From positions 1 to 44,924 of IMG/VR virus record IMGVR_UViG_3300023178_002130: a stretch of 44,924 nucleotides of DNA; one strand, written 5' to 3'. Origin of the DNA: a virus. The notes beneath the pieces were generated by a model. It was not told the origin of the DNA and searched no databases. It saw nothing but the letters and a program-made list of their open reading frames with translations. Shown here in pieces: positions 8,159 to 15,966 of the stretch. Each line of letters opens with the position of its first letter. The stretch's first letter is position 1. The translations under genes and the position numbers were made by a program.

Positions 8159-8943
8159 GGATCTTTGCAATGTTCTGGATTTGGATCTCCGTGGAAAACA
8201 CACACGCAACATTCTATTCGAGGTACACAGTTTTCCACTACCTTAAATGTTCTTTTTCCTCTGACGCCGCCTGGTTCAAAATCTCTACTTTGTCTTACTT
8301 CCCATTTCCAACTTTGTGTCCAACTATCTGGATATAACATTGCGGCTTTTTCTTTATGTGTTACATCATACAAGTAGTCTTGATCACCAAAGAACAGTTT
8401 TTGATATTTTTCTGGATCTTGTTTATACTTGTCCCAAACAAACCCCAGTTCTCCTGTTTTAAACTTTATAACCGAACTGTTATACTTTTGATAACTAGGA
8501 CGCATAGCTCGAGTGTAGTCTTTTACAATGCACCAATGATTAGGTTGCCAAGTTAATAACTTATCTATATTACCGCTTATAACAACATCTAAATCTAAGT
8601 ACAGTATAGTTCCTTTAATGGGAAGATCTTTAGAAAACATATAAGGCTTGCACCACCACCCATGTAAGCCTTTTGGTAAGTTGAGTATTTGTATGTTAGG
8701 ATCTAACCCCATTGGATCGTCTGTAAGACATGCAAACTTATAGTCTAACGTACAATTACGTTTTACCATATTATACAATTTGTTTACATAATCTGCAGAA
8801 TATTTTGTGCCATGTTTAAGACATAACACAAAATAATCCTGCGGAAGTGTAGAAATAAGTTTACTAGCCTTTGCTTCTCTGCGTTCGGCCTTAATCTTTA
8901 ACCATTCTTCCTTAGTGTATTGACTCTTATCAATCTTTGCCAT
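8134..8943 (-). CDS. GT-A-fold glycosyltransferase-like protein
   Basis: 269 residues. The DxD motif in LYLDLDVVISGNIDKLL (about residues 145-160) is the metal/nucleotide-sugar site of GT-A enzymes, similar to family 8-like transferases. The FACLTDDP and GDQDYLYD segments fit that fold, and the C-terminal CVCVFHGDPNPEHC is His/Cys-rich. The start at 8943 (MAKIDKSQ) overlaps the queD stop by 14 bases; the longer frame has no support. Sugar donor and acceptor are unknown. Adjacent PMM-like and sugar-related genes suggest one pathway. Confidence 0.75.
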   Translation of the reverse strand: MAKIDKSQYTKEEWLKIKAERREAKASKLISTLPQDYFVLCLKHGTKYSADYVNKLYNMVKRNCTLDYKFACLTDDPMGLDPNIQILNLPKGLHGWWCKPYMFSKDLPIKGTILYLDLDVVISGNIDKLLTWQPNHWCIVKDYTRAMRPSYQKYNSSVIKFKTGELGFVWDKYKQDPEKYQKLFFGDQDYLYDVTHKEKAAMLYPDSWTQSWKWEVRQSRDFEPGGVRGKRTFKVVENCVPRIECCVCVFHGDPNPEHCKDPWVVENWR

Positions 8944-9415
8944 CAGCAAACGACATCTTTTGTGTTTGATATGGAGTATAAATTGCTGAGTTAGCACCGT
9001 GCTCTGCACACTCTGCACTCTCACACCAGCAACGTCCGTCACTCATTTCACGCACAAGATTATCCGCAAACTTCCACGCATGATATGCAAACTTTTCTGC
9101 ACCTACACCGTCAAAAATTCTTAGCTCTGCTAGTCCTTTTTCTTCTAGTGCTTTAAGCGTTTCAAGTTCAGGGTCGTCTGCATCTACAGCAACTTTATGA
9201 TCAAAACTATCTTCTAGCCAAGCCTTCAAAGGTTTTAGTCCTCCAAAGTCTACAGCCCAGTTTTTTTCATCTAGATCACTACAGCCAAATACAAATTTAA
9301 AAGCAAGACTGTAGCCATGCAATAAATGACAATGTGAATGTAATGCTTTTGGTTGACGGAACACCGCTGAAAGACCGATGTTGTGTCCGTATGTTTTAGT
9401 ACTATAAAATGCCAT
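8930..9415 (-). CDS. queD: QueD/6-pyruvoyl-tetrahydropterin synthase-like protein
   Basis: 161 residues of the PTPS/QueD fold, which in bacteria makes 6-carboxytetrahydropterin for queuosine and 7-deazaguanine. Evidence: LHSHCHLLHGYSLAFKF, AVDFGGLK, DSFDHKV and the GVGAEKFA glutamate. The usual zinc motif HGH reads HGY here, with extra histidines just before it (His26, His28, His30, His33), as in a distinct subfamily I recall from marine genomes. AGGAG is six bases before the ATG at 9415; the longer frame is not needed. No other 7-deazaguanine genes are in the window. A sigma-70-type promoter lies at 9484-9512. Confidence 0.85.
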   Translation of the reverse strand: MAFYSTKTYGHNIGLSAVFRQPKALHSHCHLLHGYSLAFKFVFGCSDLDEKNWAVDFGGLKPLKAWLEDSFDHKVAVDADDPELETLKALEEKGLAELRIFDGVGAEKFAYHAWKFADNLVREMSDGRCWCESAECAEHGANSAIYTPYQTQKMSFADGKD

Positions 9416-9477
9416 ATGTTTTCTCCTATAATATGGCGGCAGAATTAGAAGGGTTGACGCCAAGTCCTATATTAATA

Positions 9478-10071
9478 TTAACTATTATACGATATGTTAC
9501 TTATCGTGTCAACCATTACGTTAGGATAAATCCAGGATTCTTTTAGTTTTATATGTTTATTATAGACTATAAATTTAGTTTTAGGAAAACATTGGAATAC
9601 TTTTCCTATTTGGTGTATCCAATATCTAGGATCAACGGCTCTCTTATCTGCTCTATCATAGTTTCGTGTATCTTTGTATATGTTATTAACTGTGCTAGTG
9701 TCACTGTACATATCAAAGCCTATTAAATGAACTGTTTCTTTTTTGCTCTTTAGAGCTCCTAAAAGAACAGCATAAGGACCACTACCCCATTGAAATGGTT
9801 CGTCCCATCTCTCATTTCCTTCATAAGGTAAATTAGGAAGTAATCTTATGTTTTTGTGTTGTTTGAATCTAGGATACCAATCGCTTCTTGTGTAAATTTT
9901 TGTTTCCTCATTTATACCAGCGTTGATAGATTCTTCAACCATTCGTTTGTCAACACAGATAAGATGATCCATTTTATAATCACGCATAATGGCATTGCAC
10001 CCTATTTTAGTTCCAAACAGAGAGTCAATATCAAGCCGAGAACGGCTTTCACCGTTACCAAATACATACAT
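9478..10071 (-). CDS. Sialyltransferase/DUF115-like protein (tentative)
   Basis: 197 residues beginning MYVFGNGESRSRLD, followed by ICVDKRMVEE and, in the middle, VHLIGFDMYS. This arrangement (N-terminal GNG loop, central IGFD) resembles DUF115 or sialyltransferase-like Rossmann proteins in phage and bacterial glycan loci. I cannot identify catalytic residues with confidence. The 3' end carries the promoter for queD. A role in glycan modification is suggested by the neighbouring glycosyltransferase and PMM genes. Confidence 0.65.
   Translation of the reverse strand: MYVFGNGESRSRLDIDSLFGTKIGCNAIMRDYKMDHLICVDKRMVEESINAGINEETKIYTRSDWYPRFKQHKNIRLLPNLPYEGNERWDEPFQWGSGPYAVLLGALKSKKETVHLIGFDMYSDTSTVNNIYKDTRNYDRADKRAVDPRYWIHQIGKVFQCFPKTKFIVYNKHIKLKESWIYPNVMVDTISNISYNS
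9484..9512 (-). promoter_or_regulatory. Sigma-70-type promoter of the queD operon
   Basis: Minus strand: TTGACA (9507-9512), 17-base spacer, TATAAT (9484-9489). Perfect consensus in both hexamers, preceded by GG. It overlaps the 3' end of the upstream gene. Confidence 0.85.
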
Positions 10072-10075
10072 ACAA

Positions 10076-10083
10076 TTATTTAT
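10076..10083 (-). promoter_or_regulatory. T4-late-like promoter box
   Basis: Minus-strand AATAAATAATTG, with the stop of the upstream membrane-protein gene inside it, ends just before the ATG at 10071. Weak candidate. Confidence 0.3.
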
Positions 10084-10387
10084 TGTTGTTTATATCTTCT
10101 TTTAAGACAGTAATGTCTTGCTTAACTTCTTTAAATTTTTCAGCCGCTTGAGACATTAATTCAACAACAGAGGAAATTTTATCTATTGCCCACCACCACC
10201 AAATTGCGGCGACGAACATAAAAGTACAAGTGCCTGTTAAAATAAGCCAATAATATGTTTCATGAGCTCCTAGCCAATACGAAATCGCTAGAGCTATAAA
10301 GCCTGTCATGGGAAGTACACTGCCTATTATTTTCCAAATAAGTGCCTGTTTTTTAGTTTGTTTTTTTAATAAGTCAAAGTTAGTCAT
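10076..10387 (-). CDS. Two-span membrane protein with C-terminal coiled coil
   Basis: 103 residues. Hydrophobic spans at about 18-38 (IIGSVLPMTGFIALAISYW) and 44-66 (YYWLILTGTCTFMFVAAIW, then a WWWW run), then a charged helix (about 68-100) with heptad spacing. A holin- or spanin-accessory role is possible from topology only. A TATAAATA box at 10393-10400 immediately precedes the ATG, so late expression is likely. No family recognised. Confidence 0.7.
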   Translation of the reverse strand: MTNFDLLKKQTKKQALIWKIIGSVLPMTGFIALAISYWLGAHETYYWLILTGTCTFMFVAAIWWWWAIDKISSVVELMSQAAEKFKEVKQDITVLKEDINNNK

Positions 10388-10392
10388 ACTAA

Positions 10393-10400
10393 TATTTATA
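10393..10400 (-). promoter_or_regulatory. T4-late-like promoter box
   Basis: Minus-strand CTATAAATATTAGTATG: a full TATAAATA box five bases before the ATG at 10387. Nearly the same string (CTAAATATTAGTATG) precedes the plus-strand gene at 32435. Confidence 0.6.
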
Positions 10401-10429
10401 GGGTACTCTTACTTTATTTTGTTGGTAGT

Positions 10430-11563
10430 TTATGAGCTGATTTGACCGAAAGGCTTCCATTCTCCTGGAGTGCCTTCCAAAATGCATACCCAACCTATAT
10501 AGCCTGTTGGCTTTGGGTCATCATTCCAAACTATATCGCCTTTACGATATTGTCCACTAGTGGGTGAACCGGAACCTACTTGCATTTTTTTGTTTTCAAA
10601 TTTTATCGGGCCTGCAACAGCAAGATCGCTGTCGTCTGAAATTGTGTTTACACCAACACCTAATTTACCATGTACTGTAACCCTTGCTGAGTCACTGTTC
10701 TTGTTACCTAGGTGTATTTTACCATTAGCACTTACACTAATTCTAGTTGTATTGTCAGTTATAATTTCTAGGTCATGTGTTGTATATGTTCCTAATTTGA
10801 TCTCTGGTTGATCTATATCAATAACAAACTCAGAATCAAAGCCCATTATACCAACAGCACCATTAGGTGCTTCAGTACCAATACCTAGCCTATCAGCATC
10901 GCTGTTCCAAAATAGATGTTGACCAAAAGAAACATTGCCTCTAACATTTAACTTATGAAGTGTACCTACTTCTCTAAGGCTACTTGTTTTAATATCAGGG
11001 CCTAGTGAATCTTTGCTTAGAACATAGTTGCCGTTTACAAAGTATGCAGCATCTGCATGTAAATCTATTGGATCACTACTCCAAAGTCTATCTGGATTAG
11101 GTCTGTACACAAACTGTTTTGTAGGTTGTCCTTTTTGCACCCACAATAATCCTTTATTATAGATGTTACCATCTGCATCATTGAATTCAAGTGGTCCAGA
11201 TCTTTCATTTCTAACGTCTGCTGTAACTTCGTCAACATGAAGTTTTTTTGCATAAACTTCGCCGTCTACATGTAAATTACCAGAAACATTTGTGTCGCCT
11301 ACTAGTGTTTCTACGTCTATTGTATCAGTTAGTATTCCATCGTCATTTACAAACACTACAAGTCTAGTTGACTCGTCTTTAATACCGGTGCTTTTAAACT
11401 TAGATATTGTACCTCCTTGAATTAAGTCTCCACTTAGGCTGTTATTTGCTAGTTTTGACATGTCAGGAGTGTTGTCTATGCTTGCTAAAGCATCAACAAC
11501 TTCTGCTAAAATAGGTAGTCCTTCTACAGCAATACGGACTTTATTAGGATCTGGCTTCTTCAT
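10430..11563 (-). CDS. Tail-fibre-like virion protein
   Basis: 377 residues, Gly/Asn/Asp-rich with repeated short beta units of the kind seen in phage fibres: SGNLHVDGEVYAKKLHV, NVRGNVSFGQHLFW, DRLGIGTEAPNGAVGI and GKLGVGVNTISDDSDLAVAG. The C-terminus ends WKPFGQISS, a short tip-like domain (about residues 330-377). No enzymatic motif. A GATAAATAC box is directly before the ATG at 11563. It may be a fibre, collar or baseplate decoration; the exact structure is unknown. Confidence 0.8.
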   Translation of the reverse strand: MKKPDPNKVRIAVEGLPILAEVVDALASIDNTPDMSKLANNSLSGDLIQGGTISKFKSTGIKDESTRLVVFVNDDGILTDTIDVETLVGDTNVSGNLHVDGEVYAKKLHVDEVTADVRNERSGPLEFNDADGNIYNKGLLWVQKGQPTKQFVYRPNPDRLWSSDPIDLHADAAYFVNGNYVLSKDSLGPDIKTSSLREVGTLHKLNVRGNVSFGQHLFWNSDADRLGIGTEAPNGAVGIMGFDSEFVIDIDQPEIKLGTYTTHDLEIITDNTTRISVSANGKIHLGNKNSDSARVTVHGKLGVGVNTISDDSDLAVAGPIKFENKKMQVGSGSPTSGQYRKGDIVWNDDPKPTGYIGWVCILEGTPGEWKPFGQISS

Positions 11564-11567
11564 GTAA

Positions 11568-11575
11568 GTATTTAT
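11568..11575 (-). promoter_or_regulatory. T4-late-like promoter box
   Basis: Minus-strand GATAAATACTTACATG, four bases before the ATG of the fibre gene. The upstream gene's TGA stop overlaps its first bases. Confidence 0.5.
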
Positions 11576-12867
11576 CAGTTTACTTTAAGAAGCACTGTAT
11601 CCGGATTACAACGTCCGTTTAGTTTTGTATCAGTAGTTTTTATCTCCTCTAGAAACTTGCGTAATGCTACTTTACCTGCATTTTTAAACTCTTTTAGTTG
11701 TTCTTCTGGCTTACGTAGCGTCTTTTGAATACTTTCTTTTTCGTCAAACCCTATTATTGTTGTGCCTTTAACACTAAGTCCAGTACCGTCTCTAGCAAGA
11801 CCTTTTGGATCTATATTTGATGCAACATATTTGCCTAGTTTACGTGTCTTACTGTTAAACACCCACAGCTCACTAGCACCTACAATAAGTGTAGGATCAA
11901 TACTTGCAAGTGAATACTTGTCATCTGCTTTGTTAAACTTCAACTTCTCTACAATTTTACTTGCAGATCGTTGCTTAGGCTTACGTGGTTTACGTGTTGC
12001 CTTAGCTTGCTCAATAATAAAGTCTAGCTCTGCATTCACGGTTTCGATTGCTTTGCGATATTTTGCAATATCAGATTTTTTGTGATCTGCGTAACCTTCT
12101 TTTAGTTGTTCCCACATATCTCTTTCGTGTTCGTCCATTTTTGCCAACTGTCCTTTTGTTGGCATTCTTTCTAGGTCGTCAAAGTCTACTAGTTCCGACT
12201 CCCAAAAAGATTTCATTTTGCGAGCGTGAGCTTGACTTGGTTGAACTTTTTTAAAATATGCTTTAAAGTCAAACCCTTTTGGGTCAAACAACTTTGGGTC
12301 TTGTACCCAAACTTCCAACCATTCGTCAATTGGTTCAGACATATCATATGCCTGGTCTCTTATACGTTCTTGTATTGTAGGAACGTAGACGTTTGCTTTT
12401 GCTTTTTCTTCTTTTGTTTTAACTTGAACAGCCTTTGAGCCACCTTCAATGTAAGTTTCAATTCGTTTTTTAAGGAATTCGCTAGGACCTTTCTTAGGAC
12501 CCATTGTGCCAGCAAGACTTTGCCAATGCTCATCTTCTCTCTTTACATAGTCAGGAGCACCATCTAAAAATGATTGTGCAACAATAGCACTTGTAATACT
12601 GATGTAAGTATTAGGCATTGCCTTTGCGTGTTTTATTTGTTCTTTAGTATATTCTCCGCTTGCTTCCATCCATTTGAATATACTAGGATACAAATCAGCT
12701 GGCTTATAATTTTCATAGTAAAAAGATCTTACATATTCTCTATGACGGTGAATCTGTTCACCCGTCCATTCTTCCCAGCCATCCCAACTAGGCGCTGTAA
12801 GTTTAGCACCGCGTTTTAGACGAGGAGCCGCTCTAGGTTTTTTTCTTTTAGTCTTCGGCAGGGCCAT
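11575..12867 (-). CDS. Conserved-looking phage protein, unknown function
   Basis: 430 residues, Lys/Arg-rich (very basic first 25 residues, KTKRKKPRAAPRLKRG) with long helical stretches. The C-terminal third (about 310-430) has beta-type segments such as ELWVFNSKTRKLGKYVAS and a GLSVKGTTIIGFDE unit. It looks like large hypothetical proteins of marine T4-like phages; a nucleic-acid-binding role is suggested only by charge. GGAG lies seven bases before the ATG and a sigma-70-type promoter at 12897-12925. Confidence 0.75.
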   Translation of the reverse strand: MALPKTKRKKPRAAPRLKRGAKLTAPSWDGWEEWTGEQIHRHREYVRSFYYENYKPADLYPSIFKWMEASGEYTKEQIKHAKAMPNTYISITSAIVAQSFLDGAPDYVKREDEHWQSLAGTMGPKKGPSEFLKKRIETYIEGGSKAVQVKTKEEKAKANVYVPTIQERIRDQAYDMSEPIDEWLEVWVQDPKLFDPKGFDFKAYFKKVQPSQAHARKMKSFWESELVDFDDLERMPTKGQLAKMDEHERDMWEQLKEGYADHKKSDIAKYRKAIETVNAELDFIIEQAKATRKPRKPKQRSASKIVEKLKFNKADDKYSLASIDPTLIVGASELWVFNSKTRKLGKYVASNIDPKGLARDGTGLSVKGTTIIGFDEKESIQKTLRKPEEQLKEFKNAGKVALRKFLEEIKTTDTKLNGRCNPDTVLLKVN

Positions 12868-12896
12868 TTAAAATCTCCAAAAAGTTTATTACAAAA

Positions 12897-12925
12897 AGTA
12901 TATATGCAAAGATTAAAAAAGTCAA
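12897..12925 (-). promoter_or_regulatory. Sigma-70-type promoter
   Basis: Minus strand: TTGACT (12920-12925), 17-base spacer, TATACT (12897-12902). One mismatch per hexamer. It drives the 430-aa gene and overlaps the stop of the gene at 12922. Confidence 0.65.
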
Positions 12926-13161
12926 TCTTTTTTCAAACGTAGCACAGTTTCATACTTGCCAGCAAATTCTCCTGTTATAGTAACTCTATGTCCGTAGGAA
13001 AAATCGTCTGGTGCTATAGTGTACTTAATATTTTTTCCGTACTTCATAGCAAATTTACCTTGCTGAGTTTGTTGCCATTCCCAAATTGGCGCTGTCACGT
13101 AAATATGCGGGTCCTCTACATCTCCCATCGTAAACTCATGCAAAACAAACTGTTTCTTCAT
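12922..13161 (-). CDS. Small conserved phage protein
   Basis: 79 residues with the start chosen at 13161 (MKKQFVLHEFTMGDVEDP). The GDVEDPHIYVTAPIWEWQQ segment followed by a basic beta C-terminus resembles a small protein I recall beside nucleotide genes in marine T4-like phages. It overlaps the deaminase gene by 26 bases. Function unknown; no catalytic motif. Confidence 0.65.
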   Translation of the reverse strand: MKKQFVLHEFTMGDVEDPHIYVTAPIWEWQQTQQGKFAMKYGKNIKYTIAPDDFSYGHRVTITGEFAGKYETVLRLKKD

Positions 13162-13546
13162 CTTCAGTCCAATAAACATTCTTTAAATCGAAACTACTAA
13201 TTAATTGCATACATCCTGGACACGGTTTTGCTAGTCCGGGAACAAATGTAGTTCCATATGGTTGAGTTTTCTTCAACCGTACAATGTACATATCACATTT
13301 TGATAATTGATCAACAGAAATGATTCTTAATGCATTTTTAATAGCATCAACTTCTGCATGTAAGTAGATTTGCCCATCCCTGTAACCGTTAGATTCACAC
13401 ATTAAGGGATGGGTCTTATAACTGTTTATACCTGTTGCAATTAGATGTCTTTTATAGATAATACCGGCAGCCATTTTAACACGGCCTTGAACTCCAGGAT
13501 TATCGTATGCAACCTGTAACAGTTTTTTGCGAATAAGAGAGTGCAA
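13136..13546 (-). CDS. Cytidine/deoxycytidylate deaminase-family protein
   Basis: 136 residues with the zinc deaminase signature: HAE (LHAEVDAIKNAL) and PCPGC (KPCPGCMQLI). The Glu is the proton shuttle, and His plus two Cys bind zinc. In phages this family usually makes dUMP from dCMP for nucleotide supply. A stop lies five codons upstream in frame and there is no in-frame ATG near it, so the start must be the TTG at 13546, with AAAGG upstream. The C-terminal 26 bases overlap the next gene. Confidence 0.85.
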   Translation of the reverse strand: MHSLIRKKLLQVAYDNPGVQGRVKMAAGIIYKRHLIATGINSYKTHPLMCESNGYRDGQIYLHAEVDAIKNALRIISVDQLSKCDMYIVRLKKTQPYGTTFVPGLAKPCPGCMQLISSFDLKNVYWTEDEETVCFA

Positions 13547-13558
13547 CTCATGATGCCT

Positions 13559-13798
13559 TTATTTTTTCTTGAGCTCGTCTAAGATCTCATCACGTTCTGC
13601 TAGAAAGTCATTGTATCTATTACGCACAATATCAACTGTCATATCAACAAATATTAAAATAGGCGTAATAAAAAATCCGTTCTCAACAAGCATTCCAAAT
13701 ACAATACCTAATATAAAATATCCAAGCATGCGTTTGCTGTAAGGTTGCCATTCTTGAAAGTTAAAATTCCATTTAAGGAAATACCAAATGTGTTTCAT
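13559..13798 (-). CDS. Small membrane protein
   Basis: 79 residues: an aromatic N-terminus (WYFLKWNFNFQEW), one or two membrane spans about residues 25-52 (GYFILGIVFGMLVENGFFITPILIFV) and a charged helical tail ending in KKK. AAGGAT precedes the ATG at 13798. Directly upstream of the deaminase gene; function unknown. Confidence 0.7.
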   Translation of the reverse strand: MKHIWYFLKWNFNFQEWQPYSKRMLGYFILGIVFGMLVENGFFITPILIFVDMTVDIVRNRYNDFLAERDEILDELKKK

Positions 13799-13875
13799 GT
13801 CACTATCCTTCGTTTTCTAAGTCCCAAATACAACGAGCATTTTCATACTTTTTACTTTTTGTGTATTTGTAAAAT

Positions 13876-15183
13876 TTATATTTTTTCGCCGGCTTCGAAT
13901 CCCCGGAACGTTTTAAATCTTGGAAAACGTAACGAGTAAGTGCCGTCTTGATTTTGCGTAATTGCATCTGCTCGTACCTCTACAAGTTGGCCAACCAAAG
14001 ACCCACGATTGCTCCAAAAGGTATCGCGATCAGCGTCACTAAACCCGCTACCGCAATTGACCTCAACCATCCGTCCATCATCCTCACCGCGGCATACGAG
14101 TGCTCCAAGTCTTCCTTCATTTCTTCCTGTTCCTTCTTCGACATCTACTACCTCCAATGTTACTTCAATAAATGGCTTTGCTTTAAGCCATGCATGAGTA
14201 CGTTTACATTCATAAGGAGCATCAACGTCCTTAATCATAACACCTTCATATCCACCGTCTACAGCCGCTTTATTAAGCTCTGTAAAGCGTTTTTCGCCTT
14301 CGGGAGTACTTAGGTCTACTGTTTCCCAATCAAGTGCTTGTACGTGCTTTAAAACGCTTTTATGATCTTCTACCCAATACTTTACCATAGCACTACGTTC
14401 ATGCTGTGGTTTGTCATACTTTCCGTTTAAGAAGTTACCCAAAGGTGCCATGTCAAACAAATGTAGTACAGCATCGTTTGCACTTACATTGTCCTTACGA
14501 TGTACCTGTTTCATTAAGTCTTGAAAGTTAGCACTCATTACTTCGCCGTCGAGCATAAGCGGATACGGTGCAGGATAATCTTTTAGTACTTCTTCTATTT
14601 CTGCAATGATGTGTCCAAAGTTGTGAAACTGTTTACCATTACGACTGAACATCTCAACTTTGTTACCACGTATAGTAGTAAGAACACGAACGCCATCTAA
14701 TTTGATTTCAATTTGTTTCTTGCCAGTCATTTTCTTTTCGTGTTTAGCAGAGTCGTGTGCCAATGAACAAGTGAATACCGGTACAGTACCAGGCACCACT
14801 TTGTTCACGGTCTTTTCACTTACTCCGCAACGTAAATCTTTAATAAGGATACGGCGATACCAATCATTCCATTGTTCTGTAGTAGCCACACCCATTGCTA
14901 ATTCAATAGCATCACGTGCCGCATGTCCGGTTAGTTCACGCTGTTGTAGTTTTTCAGCAAGTTCTTTAAACACAGACCAAGACAATCCTTGTCCAGTTAA
15001 TATATCTGAACGTTCAGGTACCTGCTTTACTCCAAATGTTACAAGCGGATCTAGTGCCATTGTAAGACCTTCAAAGAACTCAGGAAGTCCTTCTTCGTGT
15101 GCTTGTTTTAGGATTGCTTCTTTGCCCAAGCGACTGTTGTCTGCTTCAAGTTGCCTAATAATTGCGTCTGGTTGTGTTCTCAT
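13876..15183 (-). CDS. ATP-dependent DNA ligase
   Basis: 435 residues. Nucleotidyltransferase motifs: I EIKLDGVR with the adenylated Lys161, a SRNGKQF segment (Ia), III LMLDGEV, IV YEGVMIKD and V AWLKAKP, then an OB-fold C-terminus with RFPRFKTFR. Size and order fit the single-polypeptide ATP-dependent ligases of T4-like phages, which seal nicks in replication and repair. The start overlaps the stop of the SWIM gene (ATGA). The stop at 13876 is followed by a second protein-like frame (see findings). Confidence 0.96.
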   Translation of the reverse strand: MRTQPDAIIRQLEADNSRLGKEAILKQAHEEGLPEFFEGLTMALDPLVTFGVKQVPERSDILTGQGLSWSVFKELAEKLQQRELTGHAARDAIELAMGVATTEQWNDWYRRILIKDLRCGVSEKTVNKVVPGTVPVFTCSLAHDSAKHEKKMTGKKQIEIKLDGVRVLTTIRGNKVEMFSRNGKQFHNFGHIIAEIEEVLKDYPAPYPLMLDGEVMSANFQDLMKQVHRKDNVSANDAVLHLFDMAPLGNFLNGKYDKPQHERSAMVKYWVEDHKSVLKHVQALDWETVDLSTPEGEKRFTELNKAAVDGGYEGVMIKDVDAPYECKRTHAWLKAKPFIEVTLEVVDVEEGTGRNEGRLGALVCRGEDDGRMVEVNCGSGFSDADRDTFWSNRGSLVGQLVEVRADAITQNQDGTYSLRFPRFKTFRGFEAGEKI

Positions 15184-15401
15184 GCCATTGCCCTCTCAAC
15201 TTTTTTTACAATAGATTTAGAATGTTTGCAATACCCATGGTATCCAAAACCTGTACAATCACAGTTAAATCCACGATCATGTAATGTGACGGAATACTCA
15301 TTCCCTTTACTTCCTTGTACTGGCCAAACAGTTCCTACCATCCAATGTCCTTTTGGATTAAAAAGAGTAGGCTTCAAAAACTTCTCTTGAAACCTACTCA
15401 T
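15180..15401 (-). CDS. SWIM-type zinc-finger protein
   Basis: 73 residues with CDCTGFGYHGYCKHS, a CxC...CxH SWIM zinc finger, which in other proteins binds DNA or partner proteins. It lies between the ligase and the HD hydrolase with ATGA overlaps on both sides, so translation is coupled. A role with the ligase is possible but unproven. Confidence 0.8.
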   Translation of the reverse strand: MSRFQEKFLKPTLFNPKGHWMVGTVWPVQGSKGNEYSVTLHDRGFNCDCTGFGYHGYCKHSKSIVKKVERAMA

Positions 15402-15904
15402 CGTGTTACCTGATTTTTTGCAATTTCAACTAACTTTGCATCTGCTTTAGTTAATACATCTAAAAGCAAACGCTTTTCTTCTAAGTATACTTTTGCAAAC
15501 TTAGGATCATGTGCAACAATACTTTCAGTGTTGTCAATCATGTCTGCAACTTTGATAGTCTGTACACATGCAGGTGCCTTACTAAGTCTATCACGATCCA
15601 TTGCTTTACGTGCTTTACGATTAGGACCACCTTCAACTTTGGGCGGGTCACTAAGTAAAACAACCATATCAGCAACTTCAATACCAAATGCAAAAGCAAT
15701 ATCTTCTTTTGTAATTTTAGTATCTTCGATGACATCGTGCAACAAAGCGGCCGCTAACACCTTCTCGTCCTTGATTACTGTGCTAACAAGGTTCATTACT
15801 CTAATAGGGTGTGTAACGTATGGTTCGCCTGTGTATTTACGAACTTGTCCGATAGCCCCGTGTGCGGCTGTAGCGAACAATTTTGCTTGATCTACTAATG
15901 TCAT
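15398..15904 (-). CDS. SpoT/MESH1-like HD-domain hydrolase (putative ppGpp hydrolase)
   Basis: 168 residues, only the HD hydrolase domain. Motifs match the RelA/SpoT hydrolase half: RKYTGEPYVTHP (His32), LLHDVIEDT (His56, Asp57, Glu60, Asp61) and KVADMIDN (Asp121, Asn125). No synthetase, TGS or ACT domain. The likely reaction is removal of pyrophosphate from (p)ppGpp or a related nucleotide, which would blunt the stringent response of the host. GAGG precedes the ATG at 15904, which has a perfect sigma-70-type promoter (15938-15966) and starts an operon with the SWIM and ligase genes. Confidence 0.88.
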   Translation of the reverse strand: MTLVDQAKLFATAAHGAIGQVRKYTGEPYVTHPIRVMNLVSTVIKDEKVLAAALLHDVIEDTKITKEDIAFAFGIEVADMVVLLSDPPKVEGGPNRKARKAMDRDRLSKAPACVQTIKVADMIDNTESIVAHDPKFAKVYLEEKRLLLDVLTKADAKLVEIAKNQVTR

Positions 15905-15937
15905 TGTGTGCCTCTACTTTGCCTAATTTATGTATAT

Positions 15938-15966
15938 ATTATAGCAAAGGATTAGGGCATTGTCAA
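15938..15966 (-). promoter_or_regulatory. Sigma-70-type promoter of the HD hydrolase/ligase operon
   Basis: Minus strand: TTGACA (15961-15966), 17-base spacer, TATAAT (15938-15943), preceded by GG. Downstream sequence ATATACATAAATTAGGCAAA is shared with the promoter at 23779. Confidence 0.9.

Noticed and set aside
9430-9477. Plus-strand TTGACG as a promoter pointing right in the queD upstream region.
   Set aside because: There is no acceptable -10 box at the right distance and no plus-strand gene follows.
11762-12819. Cys/Phe-rich plus-strand frames opposite the 430-aa gene.
   Set aside because: Composition and lack of starts with ribosome sites mark them as antisense shadows.
13816-13845. 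Nine-codon minus-strand ATG frame before the small membrane gene at 13798.
   Set aside because: Too short, with no ribosome site or family resemblance.
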